64,000 nucleotides of DNA, taken from positions 43,774 through 107,773 of the forward strand of contig JAKSIE010000003.1 of the NCBI GenBank assembly GCA_024398995.1. Direction: 5' to 3'. The first letter of the stretch is position 1. The number at the start of each line of letters is the position of its first letter. The notes under the pieces are model-generated. The model saw only the letters and a list, made by a program, of their open reading frames with translations, made no database searches and had not been told where the DNA came from. Positions 25,272-35,723 of this stretch are shown one piece after another. The DNA comes from Fibrobacter sp. Lineage in GTDB: Bacteria; Fibrobacterota; Fibrobacteria; Fibrobacterales; Fibrobacteraceae. A program made the position numbers and the translations under genes.

Positions 25272-28200
25272 ATGTTTAATAAGAAGGGTGTTTCTCTAGT
25301 TACAGTAATGCTGTTTATGTTGGTGGCAACGATTGCCGCCACGGCTACTTATAAGTGGCTTTCTTCGGAACAGCGCTCCAGTGCTAGCCGCATGAAGATT
25401 GCAGAAGCCCAGCAGGCTTCTAGAGCAGGCTTGGAATCGGTCCGCGCCTGGATGACTTTCCATGCCAATGATGTGGGTGCGTTGATGCACCAGTATGTGG
25501 CCGGCAACAAAAAACCGATTAAGCTGGACGATGTTGTTCGCCAGTTTGGCTCTACCAAGCAGAACTACTCTGTTTGGCTTACTGGCGTAGAAGGCGAGAA
25601 CGCTCCTTACAGACTTAAGATTACTTCTGTGGGTAAGACTCGCGACAATACCAAGTATAGCGAAGTTTCCATTTTGAAGGTGGATGGCTTGTACCGCGTA
25701 AAGGTGCCGGTAAAGACAACGGGTATTAGTTTTGACCAGGCTTTCGCTGGCCAGCACGCTGGTGTTACCGGTAGCGATAGTTTGGAATCTGCATTGATTA
25801 CGGGTAATTTTGCAACTAACAATACTCCCGCTATTTACTCGAAGGTTGTTGTCACTGGATCTGCCAACTATGGCGGTAATATCACTCATACTGGCGATGT
25901 CTATATTGGTAAGGACGTCTCTGCTACGGGTATGATTACCATTGGTAATGCCACTAGTGTAGATACTCTTGTGGCTTACGTGGGTGGTAATGTGACTTGT
26001 GCCAACGGTCAGCCTTTTACTGTGTATGGCGACCTGTATCTTGCAGGCAATGTAGGTAACTGCATTCTGGATGTTAAGGGTAACCTGACTGTTGCAGGCA
26101 AGTTGAGCGTGGCATTCAATAATAACAATATTAAGGTTACCGTTGGCAAGAACCTTGTGTTTACGGAAACAGGTGTTTTGGATTATCCTAGAGAGTCTTA
26201 CTCCTCTATAACTGTTGGCGAAAATGTTTATCTACCAGATAAGATTGAGGGCCATTGTACGTCCGATTGTGCTGACCAGAATAAGCAAAGATTGATTAAG
26301 GCGAATGGCAAGGTTTACCGCTATAATAAGACTCACTATTACGAAATCCTTAAGCAGAACAATGCAGGTACCGAATACGGTATCTATATGCAGAATACCA
26401 ATCAAAATGACGTTTTGACCAATGAGAATAACAGAAAAAATAAAAGAATCACAACGATCGTAGGTTCTTCTTACGAATCAGCCTCTGTTAGCTCCTGGAA
26501 TAAGAACGATAACGTTCTGAAGAATGTTACGGGCCAGTACTGGCAAAAGATTGAAAAGATGAACGCCTATGGTAATCTCATTGTGGACAACGCTATTCCT
26601 CAGCCCATTCTTATTGATAACGAAACAGCCTGGAAGGCGAAGCGCGCCAACGCATTCTGTGGAGGCAGCATTAACAATAAAGATGGCAAGTTCGATATGG
26701 ACGATGCTGCCGTCGATGCCTTGAACAGCTGTTATGTAAAGGCTGTTAATGATGGTAAGATACTTTACAATGAATACCTGATTATTCAGTGGAACTACAC
26801 TAACAATAAGCAGCCTTCGCACACTCTGGACCATAAGTTTGTTCTTTATTCCACAGAAAAACTTGGCGGTGACCCGTATCTCCCTGGAACGTCTGATGAC
26901 GGTTATGTGTTGCTGTACCTTGAAAAGGGTGCAGGTCAGCTTAATGCAAAGACAGAACAGGAACACAATTATGTGATTTACTCTAAGGAAGACATTGATC
27001 AGATCAATGGTCTTAAAATGACAGGTACCATGATCTTGGAACCTGGTAAGAAACTATTGAAAACCCAGGGTCAGACTCGCCTTCAATTTGGCAAGTCTGT
27101 GGTGCAGTCTATGGCCGATGCAGGCCTTATCAAGGAAAATCCTGCGTATACCAGTGTTGCGAATCCGAGTGGTTCTGGTTCTGCTTCATCTACTACAGGA
27201 GGCGCTCCCGATAGCTACTATGTGGGTACTTCTCCGCAGCTGGCCATCTCCTTGGAATCCCAGTACAAGAACAACGAACTGGATCCGGATAAGCTTCAGG
27301 AAGGCTCCTATTCCAATATTTCCTCCTCTGTCATTGTGATGCCCCGCGTGCTCTATTTGACTCAGGACTATATCGGCAAGCTGACAGATTACTTTAGTGT
27401 TATCAACCTGAACAAGGGTACAGATAATGGACAAGGTAATGTTACCTGTAATCCTACTGGTTTGGACGCTTCTGTAAGGCGCGATGGCAAGACTCTTGTT
27501 CCTGAAGACAACTATACTTGTAACTACAATTCTAGCTACGGTAATGTTCCGTTCTATGTGGTGATTAGCGGTAAGAACGGGACCACTCCTGCGGTTACTT
27601 TTGAAAATCCGGGCTTTACCAATATTTCTGCCGGAGGTGCGCCGGCTACGATAAACATGGTCGTTAAAAAGGCAACGGGCTCTGCTACAATGAGTGTGGG
27701 CGTTCGTGTTCGCAATCTGCCTGATACCTGGACTCTTGTACGCCAGTCTAGCGATATTGTGGAACAGTCTGTTGGCTCCGGCATCCTCAACGAGAAGAAC
27801 TTTATTGTGAATTTCAAGGCTAACGAAGCTACTAAGGCTTTGTTTACCATCGCTGCTCCTGCAGGTGCCGGCAACAATACGGTTTATTTCGAATTGACCG
27901 AACCTTTGAACGGCTGCTTGATTGGTACGCCTTCTGTGTACACGGTGTCAATTTCTGGTAGCGCAGATATCAACCGTAGTCCGATACCGCAAACTTACTG
28001 CACGGATCATAGCACGCTTGTAGCTACGAACAACCAGTCTTACGATTGCGATGATGTGACTTCGGCAGATTGGCCCTCTTGCGATGCAACCTTGCAGAGC
28101 GGGGAATGGGTTTATCCGTCTTGCAACTCCTTGGTAACAACAGACGAAAACAACGCCTGGACTTGCGGAACGAACCTTGCGATTAGTTTGCAGAAACAGT

Positions 28201-31200
28201 CTGTTTCTCAGTACTGCCTGGCATTTATTGCCGACACCAGCTTGGAAGCAGAAACTGGCGAAACTTATACGCTGTTCGCCTCCTTGAAGCGTAAGCCGGT
28301 GGAACTGTACGTTAAGTCCGAAGGCCTTGCTGGTTCTGCAACTTTGGAAGTGGCTGCGGCAAAGTCTGGTGACGCTGGCTACCAGGTTCTTTCTTCAACT
28401 ACGGAACGTAATGGCTATAAGGTTTACCAGGTTTATGCAGGTTACAGAGTCAAGTTTACTGCAAAGGACTTTGGCTCCAACGTGTTTAGCAAATGGGCTT
28501 GCCGGGGCGATGACTGCGTAGTTCCTTCTTATGATAAGGAAACATACGAAAGCCTGCTTATTACATCTAGCGACACGCTGGTTGCTACGTTCAATAGGCG
28601 CGATGATCATTGCTTCTTTGATACCTTCGGTAGCAAAAAGAACAGCAAGAATGTTCAGGAAGACTTTAAGGTGTTCTGCCCCAACAACACCTATGAAAAC
28701 TGTGTGGACTATTGCGCCTCTGACACGGACTGCTCCATTAGAAGTGGCGAGGGCCATGATCCTGAGGCTAACTGGATGATTGTTCATTCCAATCATAAGA
28801 GTTGGTCTACTCACTATAATGATTTTGAGGAACCTAAACTTAAGGACGGCTTGATTCGTGCTCCTGGTACTTTGGGTAATCTAGGCGCTGCGTTAGGTGC
28901 TTATCGACCTACTGTGATGCTGAACCGTGTAAAGGCTGGCTCCAATGGTAAAATGTCCTTGAAGATGAAGGTGCCCACAGATTTTACTGAAACCTTCGAC
29001 GATCTTGTTGGTAAGGGCGACAATTTTGACGATGGCGTTATCTTAAGATCCAATATTCAGGGCACTAAGTACTTGTCTGTAAACCTGTATAAGGGCTCCT
29101 TGATCTCTGAAAAGCAGCCGGGTGCTTGGGTACGAGTATGTTATGTTGAAGGTATTGAAAACAAGGGCAAGGATTGCATTGCCACTAGCCTGAAAAATAA
29201 CCTCAACGGCAATTATGTTCCGCTGAAGTCCTTGCACGATGTTACCATGAATGTTGTGTTGAATGGAGCAAGTCTTGATGTTACCTTTGATTACAACTTC
29301 TCTGGTGCACTCCAGGGATCTCATGACGTTGGTAATGCTCATTTTGACTTGAGTAGATTGAACAATACGAGCCTGTCTTATGGCGCTACCGATTATGAGT
29401 ACATCGGCTTGAAGATGTTTAACACATTCTACTTCTATAAGGATATTACATGGACCTCTAGATCCTATGAAAGTGACTGCTATGCTGCTCCTCAGATTTA
29501 CTGCTCCTTCGCTAACAAGTTTATTGGCGGTACGGTACCCCTGAATACGGATGTTTCTCCCTGGGTCGGCAAGTCTAGCTGGTTCGACGAGAACACCTCT
29601 GAATGTGCGACGCTGACATACCATTACAACGGCTGCGATATGCCTAATAACTTGTATGTTTCTTACCCGTATTTCATGTATCAGGGAAATTCCTGGGCTT
29701 GCGGTTCGGGCAACATTGGTGGTTTCTGGGATAAGGGCGCAGAACTCGCTGGCTCCACCTACAAGTTCCAGGAAGAAGGCTATCATAAAATTGATACCAC
29801 TATGACCTTGTTCAATAATTACCAACTTAGCGGTTACGCCAAGAATGCTACTGTGCAGGTTGTTTGTGGCAGCACCACCTATACTTCGGACTGCGGTCAG
29901 TTCTATGTGGGCGAGATTGTCTCTTGCACTAAGCACGAAGAATTCCTGGAGAACAATAGTTCGAAATATTGCAGCGTTGATCCTTGCGTTTTTGAACCTC
30001 AGCCTGTTGCGAATGATCTTGTTAATCTGCGTGATGCAAACTTGCTTATTGCAATTACGGGCCTGAGTGGCGTTGTGGAAGTTCAACTGGTTGACAAGAA
30101 TAACGTTTCTAGCGACAAGTATACCATTACTGCAGACGGAAGCTATAGCATTGATGTCAATCTCATTTCTGATGTGAACGGATTTGACCCGCAGAATATT
30201 AAAAAGGTTGTGATCAATGGCGCTACCGGTTATACGGTGACACAGCTCCAGAGCTCTTGTGGCAATGTGGCTAGCCTTTCAAACTGTTCTGCAACATTTG
30301 ATGGCCATGGCTTCAGAGTTTCTGCTACCGTGAATAATCCGAACAATGCGGCCAAGAATGGTTGTACGCTCTCTAGTGCAGATGATCTGTTTAATGATAA
30401 GAGTCAGGACTGCGAAGCGGAACTGTCTTACTACGTACCTGTCAGCGGAATCTATGAAGGTATGGCTGCTTCTGATACGAAGAGCTTTACCTTTGACATT
30501 GAAATGCAGGACAAAGAAAATGTAAGGACTTCTTGCCCCGTAAAGCCTGTTGCTACGGTGAAAAAGTCTTCCATTTATTGCGTTATTTCGACGAATGAAA
30601 TCTATGCCGGTGATGAATGGCCGTATATGCAGTATTACATAACGAATTGCCCCACGGGCGGTTGTAATGCTACTATAGAAGTGGATGGCAAAACGTCCGC
30701 AACAGATGTGACTTACGATAAGAACTGCGAGACTGGCGCTTCTTGCGAATCTCTGAACTGGCGACCGACGGATCTTAATTCTGCTGCAGGCGACTATAAG
30801 TATGTCGTGAAGTTCCCTGGCGCAACGGATTGCTCTGTGGATGTGAAGGTGAATGCTGTGGAAGGTGCCAAGGCTAGTGACTGCCGTGTAGTAGACGGTA
30901 CGTTCTATGCCAACCTTACCCCGCCCAGCAACGGAGCAACAAGTAAAGTACAGCTGTACTACAATGACGTGTTAGGTAATAAGGTTGGGTCTGAAGAATC
31001 CTTTAATACATCGGGCTATGTATTTAGCCAGCCCCTGAGTGGAATTACCGCACCGGGAACTTACACTTTGGCGCTAGCAATTAATGGTACTGCTGCATGC
31101 TCTGCGACCCATACTGTTGAAGCAGCAAGCTCTAGCTCGAATAGTAGTTCCGCTTCGACAGGCTCGAGCAGCAGTGTTGCTGGTGCTGTGAGTGCGACTT

Positions 31201-32312
31201 GTGGCGTTTCTACTCACGATTACGATATTTCTGGCGAAAATGAATTCTATACAGGTTCAAACTTATATTTTGTTGCCAAGAACAATAAAAATCAAAATGA
31301 GACAGTTTCTGTCAATGTGTTCAATGGTTCTCGGTCTTTGGGAACTAAAACCCTGAATGGCAACTCGAACTGGTCCAAACTTTATGATATTGGGTCAAAA
31401 CTTACTGTGGGTTCCTATACCTATTCTATAAAAATAGGGGATAATGAGATTTGTTCCCATACGATCTCAGTGAAGAATCCTACCGCAAATTGTGTTGTCT
31501 CTGAATCTAAGACGGCTCTTAACTCAAAGATTACCTTCAGTGCCTCGTTTGCACCGAATAATCGGAATGCTAAGGTTGTTTTGACACATGGATCTGACTA
31601 CCTAGAAAACCAAAATAATTACTGGTTGGGGAATGACATAAGCAAGGAAGTGACTATGGGTACAGCAGGAAGTCACAAATTTACTTTGTCTATTGAAGAC
31701 AACGTTGTCTGTGAGAGAACTGTTGAAGTGTCTGAGGGTGCCCCCAGTTTCGATTGTGATCAAATCACTGTAATTCCAGGAGAATCCAACAATGTTGTTA
31801 TCACACCGAAGAATGTATCTGGTTGTACGGAAGGATGTTCGTATGTCATTGAAGGCACTAGTGTTACGAATAGTAGTTTTGACTACACAACTGGCGCGTT
31901 GCCTGCGTTTACAGGAAATGGATCCGATGGCGACGTTGTTTCTTATAACGTGAGTTTGACGAATTCCGAAGAAACAACAACTAAGTCATGTAAAGTGAGG
32001 TTTAGTGATCCGAGTGTGTTCCCCTGCAATGATGGAAATTCCACGCCACGAGAATGGCATGCTGGAAACGCTCAGGATTTTGAATCTGAATCAGGAACAT
32101 GTATTAAGTATAACGCTAGTTCTGGAAAACTGCAAATTGGGTGCTGGTGGGCCCCAGAAACCCCAGTTAACGTTTCTATTAAGCACTGTGACGGAACTGT
32201 TGAGACCATATCGCACAAATGCTCAGGCTGGGAATCTGTATCTGTAGATAATTCTTGTAATGTATATATTACAAATGAGAAAAAGATAAAATGGGACTTC
32301 TCTAATTGGTAA
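25272..32312 (+). CDS. Giant GspK/PilX-like tip pseudopilin (set 2)
   Basis: A 2346-residue paralogue of the 13737 product. The start MFNKKG, then VSLVTVMLFMLVATIAA, has Thr at +5 instead of Glu. It shares the PilX-like region, beta-helix-like repeats (about residues 170-320), a Ser/Gly linker (near 633), the RRDDHCFFDTF segment (near 1108) and a lectin-like region with GVILRSNIQGTKYLSVNLYKG nearby (from about 1254). It differs by a C-terminal extension after a poly-Ser linker (near 1950) that holds several Ig-like, Cys-paired beta modules. This last part is more A+T-rich than the rest. A surface tip role is likely from homology and operon order; the ligand is unknown. A terminator follows. 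Confidence 0.8.
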   Translation: MFNKKGVSLVTVMLFMLVATIAATATYKWLSSEQRSSASRMKIAEAQQASRAGLESVRAWMTFHANDVGALMHQYVAGNKKPIKLDDVVRQFGSTKQNYSVWLTGVEGENAPYRLKITSVGKTRDNTKYSEVSILKVDGLYRVKVPVKTTGISFDQAFAGQHAGVTGSDSLESALITGNFATNNTPAIYSKVVVTGSANYGGNITHTGDVYIGKDVSATGMITIGNATSVDTLVAYVGGNVTCANGQPFTVYGDLYLAGNVGNCILDVKGNLTVAGKLSVAFNNNNIKVTVGKNLVFTETGVLDYPRESYSSITVGENVYLPDKIEGHCTSDCADQNKQRLIKANGKVYRYNKTHYYEILKQNNAGTEYGIYMQNTNQNDVLTNENNRKNKRITTIVGSSYESASVSSWNKNDNVLKNVTGQYWQKIEKMNAYGNLIVDNAIPQPILIDNETAWKAKRANAFCGGSINNKDGKFDMDDAAVDALNSCYVKAVNDGKILYNEYLIIQWNYTNNKQPSHTLDHKFVLYSTEKLGGDPYLPGTSDDGYVLLYLEKGAGQLNAKTEQEHNYVIYSKEDIDQINGLKMTGTMILEPGKKLLKTQGQTRLQFGKSVVQSMADAGLIKENPAYTSVANPSGSGSASSTTGGAPDSYYVGTSPQLAISLESQYKNNELDPDKLQEGSYSNISSSVIVMPRVLYLTQDYIGKLTDYFSVINLNKGTDNGQGNVTCNPTGLDASVRRDGKTLVPEDNYTCNYNSSYGNVPFYVVISGKNGTTPAVTFENPGFTNISAGGAPATINMVVKKATGSATMSVGVRVRNLPDTWTLVRQSSDIVEQSVGSGILNEKNFIVNFKANEATKALFTIAAPAGAGNNTVYFELTEPLNGCLIGTPSVYTVSISGSADINRSPIPQTYCTDHSTLVATNNQSYDCDDVTSADWPSCDATLQSGEWVYPSCNSLVTTDENNAWTCGTNLAISLQKQSVSQYCLAFIADTSLEAETGETYTLFASLKRKPVELYVKSEGLAGSATLEVAAAKSGDAGYQVLSSTTERNGYKVYQVYAGYRVKFTAKDFGSNVFSKWACRGDDCVVPSYDKETYESLLITSSDTLVATFNRRDDHCFFDTFGSKKNSKNVQEDFKVFCPNNTYENCVDYCASDTDCSIRSGEGHDPEANWMIVHSNHKSWSTHYNDFEEPKLKDGLIRAPGTLGNLGAALGAYRPTVMLNRVKAGSNGKMSLKMKVPTDFTETFDDLVGKGDNFDDGVILRSNIQGTKYLSVNLYKGSLISEKQPGAWVRVCYVEGIENKGKDCIATSLKNNLNGNYVPLKSLHDVTMNVVLNGASLDVTFDYNFSGALQGSHDVGNAHFDLSRLNNTSLSYGATDYEYIGLKMFNTFYFYKDITWTSRSYESDCYAAPQIYCSFANKFIGGTVPLNTDVSPWVGKSSWFDENTSECATLTYHYNGCDMPNNLYVSYPYFMYQGNSWACGSGNIGGFWDKGAELAGSTYKFQEEGYHKIDTTMTLFNNYQLSGYAKNATVQVVCGSTTYTSDCGQFYVGEIVSCTKHEEFLENNSSKYCSVDPCVFEPQPVANDLVNLRDANLLIAITGLSGVVEVQLVDKNNVSSDKYTITADGSYSIDVNLISDVNGFDPQNIKKVVINGATGYTVTQLQSSCGNVASLSNCSATFDGHGFRVSATVNNPNNAAKNGCTLSSADDLFNDKSQDCEAELSYYVPVSGIYEGMAASDTKSFTFDIEMQDKENVRTSCPVKPVATVKKSSIYCVISTNEIYAGDEWPYMQYYITNCPTGGCNATIEVDGKTSATDVTYDKNCETGASCESLNWRPTDLNSAAGDYKYVVKFPGATDCSVDVKVNAVEGAKASDCRVVDGTFYANLTPPSNGATSKVQLYYNDVLGNKVGSEESFNTSGYVFSQPLSGITAPGTYTLALAINGTAACSATHTVEAASSSSNSSSASTGSSSSVAGAVSATCGVSTHDYDISGENEFYTGSNLYFVAKNNKNQNETVSVNVFNGSRSLGTKTLNGNSNWSKLYDIGSKLTVGSYTYSIKIGDNEICSHTISVKNPTANCVVSESKTALNSKITFSASFAPNNRNAKVVLTHGSDYLENQNNYWLGNDISKEVTMGTAGSHKFTLSIEDNVVCERTVEVSEGAPSFDCDQITVIPGESNNVVITPKNVSGCTEGCSYVIEGTSVTNSSFDYTTGALPAFTGNGSDGDVVSYNVSLTNSEETTTKSCKVRFSDPSVFPCNDGNSTPREWHAGNAQDFESESGTCIKYNASSGKLQIGCWWAPETPVNVSIKHCDGTVETISHKCSGWESVSVDNSCNVYITNEKKIKWDFSNW

Positions 32313-32331
32313 TAGTTGCTTTGTTAAGTAA

Positions 32332-32363
32332 AAATTCCCCTGCCTTTGGGCGGGGGATTTCTT
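32332..32363 (+). terminator. Terminator after giant pseudopilin set 2
   Basis: AAATTCCCC, an inner TGCCTTTGGGC, then GGGGGATTT followed by CTTTG. The outer arms pair with one mismatch and a T-rich tail follows, about 20 bp after the giant gene's stop. Confidence 0.75.
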
Positions 32364-32432
32364 TGTTTTGTATATTCTTTGTCCGATTAAATCGAACTTT
32401 CTTATATCCAGACATATTTTGTTGTTTATCTC

Positions 32433-32461
32433 TTGAAGGTTATTAAATAATAACCTATATT
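32433..32461 (+). promoter_or_regulatory. Promoter before the DUF4160/DUF2442 pair
   Basis: TTGAAG (32433-32438), 17-bp spacer, TATATT (32456-32461). The predicted transcription start coincides with the ATG at 32467, which implies a transcript with little or no 5' leader. Confidence 0.55.
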
Positions 32462-32466
32462 CATTT

Positions 32467-32703
32467 ATGCCTAAAGTATTCGAGAAGGATGGTTTCTGCT
32501 TTTTCTTCTATATGAACGAGCACGAGCCTGTGCATGTCCATGTTGTTAGATAAGGCAGAAAAGCGAAATTTGAAATTGTAGATGGTAAAGCTGTTCTTGT
32601 TCTTAATGGGAGGTTGAGTTCGGCGGATATAAAGAAAGCTGAACTTCTCGCTACAGAGAATAGTGCCCTTATCGTCAGAAAATGGTTCGAAATCTTTGGA
32701 TAG
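32467..32703 (+). pseudogene. DUF4160 protein with an in-frame TAA stop
   Basis: The frame from ATG 32467 to TAG 32703 gives 78 residues like the DUF4160 family: MPKVFEKDGFCFFFYMNEHE, then PVHVHVVR, a TAA at 32551-32553, then GRKAKFEIVDGKAVLVLNG and a family-like end. The sequence is in frame on both sides, so a single nonsense change is the only visible damage. DUF4160 genes usually pair with DUF2442, a toxin-antitoxin-like arrangement in other bacteria, and a DUF2442 gene follows 9 bp downstream. It is either a recently dead gene, a sequencing error or a readthrough case. No alternative start after the stop makes the whole domain. Confidence 0.8.
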
Positions 32704-32712
32704 GAGATTTTT

Positions 32713-33132
32713 ATGGCTGAAGTGATTTTAGAAAAAGATGTTAAAAGGCTTTGGGTCGAAAAGGACTCCGTGTGCATTGAACTGAAAGATGGACGAGTTG
32801 GTCGCGAATTCTTCCGGGATTACGAACCCTTGCGTAATGCAACGAAATCTCAATTAAAGAACTGCCGTCTGGATTTAGATGGAGTTTGGTTTGACGACTT
32901 GAACGAAGGTCTTGAACTTTCGGGTTTCTTTGCACCTAAGAAAATGAATCCGATTGGACGCATTTTTTGGATGTTTCCGGAATTGAATGCGGCCGCATTC
33001 GCCCGCAGGCTTGGAATTTCTCAGCCTTTATTTGCTGCTTATGTGAACGGCTCTAAAAAGCCATCTGCGGCACGAAGTAAGCAAATAGGCGAAGAGTTCC
33101 ATCGTATCGGTCGTGAACTGATGGAAGTCTAG
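32713..33132 (+). CDS. DUF2442 protein with C-terminal helix-turn-helix-like region
   Basis: A 139-residue protein. Residues about 1-75 match the DUF2442 pattern (LKDGRVGREFFRDYEPLRNA and a following acidic segment). Residues about 85-135 look like a Cro/HigA-type helix-turn-helix: AAFARRLGISQPLFAAYVNG, then KKPSAARSKQIGEEFHRIG. In known gene pairs the DUF2442 partner is the probable antitoxin or regulator. TAGGAG before the ATG is a good ribosome site. The intact antitoxin-like gene beside a broken partner fits loss of the toxin first. A direct toxin-antitoxin role is inferred from family pairing only. Confidence 0.75.
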   Translation: MAEVILEKDVKRLWVEKDSVCIELKDGRVGREFFRDYEPLRNATKSQLKNCRLDLDGVWFDDLNEGLELSGFFAPKKMNPIGRIFWMFPELNAAAFARRLGISQPLFAAYVNGSKKPSAARSKQIGEEFHRIGRELMEV

Positions 33133-33183
33133 TTCTTGCGGAAAAAGTGATGGGGGAATGCGCGCTTGGGATGCGCGATGGCT

Positions 33184-33741
33184 TTAGCGGGCGACGACTT
33201 GCTTGCGAATCTTGTCGGAGGTAGCGCGGTCGGTGACTTGGGCCAGGCATTCGAATGCGAATTCTTCGGCGGTGCCTGCGCCGCGGCTTGTGATGACGTT
33301 GCCGTCAACAACCACACGGTCTGTGAGGAACTGCTTGCAATCCAGCTCTACTTCGCAGCCCGGGAAGCAGGTGCAGGTTCTGTTCTTGAGGAGGCCTGCC
33401 TGAGAAAGAACTGTTGGAGCGGCGCAGATGGCAAATATCCATTTGCCCTCGGCGTCAAATTGCTTGAGAACGTCGGCTACTACTGCAGAGGCCTTCAGGT
33501 TCTTGACGCCGGGACCACCGCCGGGGAGGCATACTGCGTCAAATTCAGGAAGCTTATTGCATTCGATCAAGTCGTCGAGGAGAACATTAGCCTTGATGGG
33601 GAGACCGTGGGCGCCTGTGACGTCTAGGCTGTCACTGATGGAGGCCAAAGTCACGTTGAGGCCGCCGCGCTGCCAGTAGTCGAAGGGGGTGACGAATTCG
33701 GTTTCTTCAAAACCATTAGCCATAAGGAAAAGAACGTTCAT
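33184..33741 (-). CDS. DJ-1/PfpI (ThiJ) family protein
   Basis: A 185-residue DJ-1 superfamily protein. The nucleophilic Cys is in FAICAAPTVL (about residue 106), and the family Glu that lowers its pKa is in ANGFEETE (about 13-15). Members act as chaperone, glyoxalase or deglycase-like enzymes against aldehydes or oxidative damage; the exact reaction here is not determined. It stands alone on the minus strand. The 356-bp space upstream holds a perfect 12-bp palindrome TTTTCGCGAAAA (33827-33838) and three 36-bp inverted repeats that could control it. Confidence 0.9.
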   Translation of the reverse strand: MNVLFLMANGFEETEFVTPFDYWQRGGLNVTLASISDSLDVTGAHGLPIKANVLLDDLIECNKLPEFDAVCLPGGGPGVKNLKASAVVADVLKQFDAEGKWIFAICAAPTVLSQAGLLKNRTCTCFPGCEVELDCKQFLTDRVVVDGNVITSRGAGTAEEFAFECLAQVTDRATSDKIRKQVVAR

Positions 33742-33840
33742 TGGGTACCTCTGTTTTTGCTGCTAAAATAACAAATGCTGGACAGAAATCGAGTAGTCTT
33801 TGAAATTTGAACGTTTGAAAGGGTCGTTTTCGCGAAAATG

Positions 33841-33876
33841 TGTCACCAAATCCAAGAAAATGTGTGCTTAGTGACA
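33841..33876. repeat. 36-bp inverted repeat, copy 1 of 3
   Basis: TGTCACCAA, 18 bases, TTAGTGACA: nine-base arms with one mismatch. It is one of three elements with the same 18-bp spacer in the noncoding stretch 33742-34097, which has no convincing gene. Confidence 0.7.
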
Positions 33877-33945
33877 GAAATTTCAAACAAAGTAATAAAA
33901 AATGGCGGGTTGTTTGTTAGTTGTAATAAAAAAAGACTCTTTGTT

Positions 33946-33981
33946 TGTCACTAATTAGGTCTTTTAGATGATTTGGTGATA
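33946..33981. repeat. 36-bp inverted repeat, copy 2 of 3
   Basis: TGTCACTAA, 18 bases, TTGGTGATA: seven of nine positions pair. The spacer sequence differs from the other copies and only its length is kept. Confidence 0.6.
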
Positions 33982-34021
33982 AAACTTTTAAAGCTGCTTT
34001 GCGGACAAAGTAAAAATCGTG

Positions 34022-34057
34022 TCACTAAACTTAGGGAAATTCGCGTTTAGTGACAAA
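34022..34057. repeat. 36-bp inverted repeat, copy 3 of 3
   Basis: TGTCACTAAAC ... GTTTAGTGACA: perfect 11-bp arms. The nine-base core arms are again separated by exactly 18 bases. It lies about 40 bp from the end of sufB. Confidence 0.75.
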
Positions 34058-34072
34058 AAACATGGAAATAGA

Positions 34073-34092
34073 TCCTTCGCTCAGGATGACGC
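34073..34092 (-). repeat. Dispersed repeat of the GTCATCCTGAG type
   Basis: On the minus strand GTCATCCTGAG directly followed by CGAAGGATC, next to the sufB stop. A related copy lies inside the glycosyltransferase gene at 41496-41527. Confidence 0.55.
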
Positions 34093-34097
34093 GCGAG

Positions 34098-35513
<1,416 letters not shown>

Positions 35514-35601
35514 CTTGAAACCTGCGTAAGTTGGCACAAAGTGTGCTTTTATCCGCGCTAACCGATTTTACGGCGGTAAATATATAAAAATCGTAGGGAA
35601 T

Positions 35602-35629
35602 GGAGATCCCGGGTCAAGCCCGGGATGAA
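35602..35629 (-). repeat. GTCATCC-type palindrome (intergenic copy)
   Basis: ATCCCGGG-TCAAG-CCCGGGAT, a perfect 8-bp stem, inside GGAGATCCCGGG...CCCGGGATGAA. Read on the minus strand it matches the family copies at 9394 and 60097. It lies just upstream of the likely sufB promoter. Confidence 0.75.
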
Positions 35630-35660
35630 GCATTTCTTAGCGCTTTAGCGCTTAGAAAGA

Positions 35661-35723
35661 CTTGTCCACGAAGTGGATGACAATAAAAGTGGCCGAGATG
35701 ACAAGGAATGCTGCGGTGATGAC
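35661..35723. repeat. Three 21-bp units ending in GATGAC
   Basis: GATGAC occurs at 35676, 35697 and 35718, exactly 21 bases apart; the rest of each unit varies. On the minus strand each unit begins GTCATC, the same start as the palindrome family. Together with the palindrome at 35602 this fills most of the gap between sufB and the symporter. Confidence 0.6.

Noticed and set aside
32551..32553. TAA in DUF4160 as a recoded codon
   Set aside because: No recoding signal is visible and TAA is not a known selenocysteine or pyrrolysine codon. Mutation or sequencing error is simpler.
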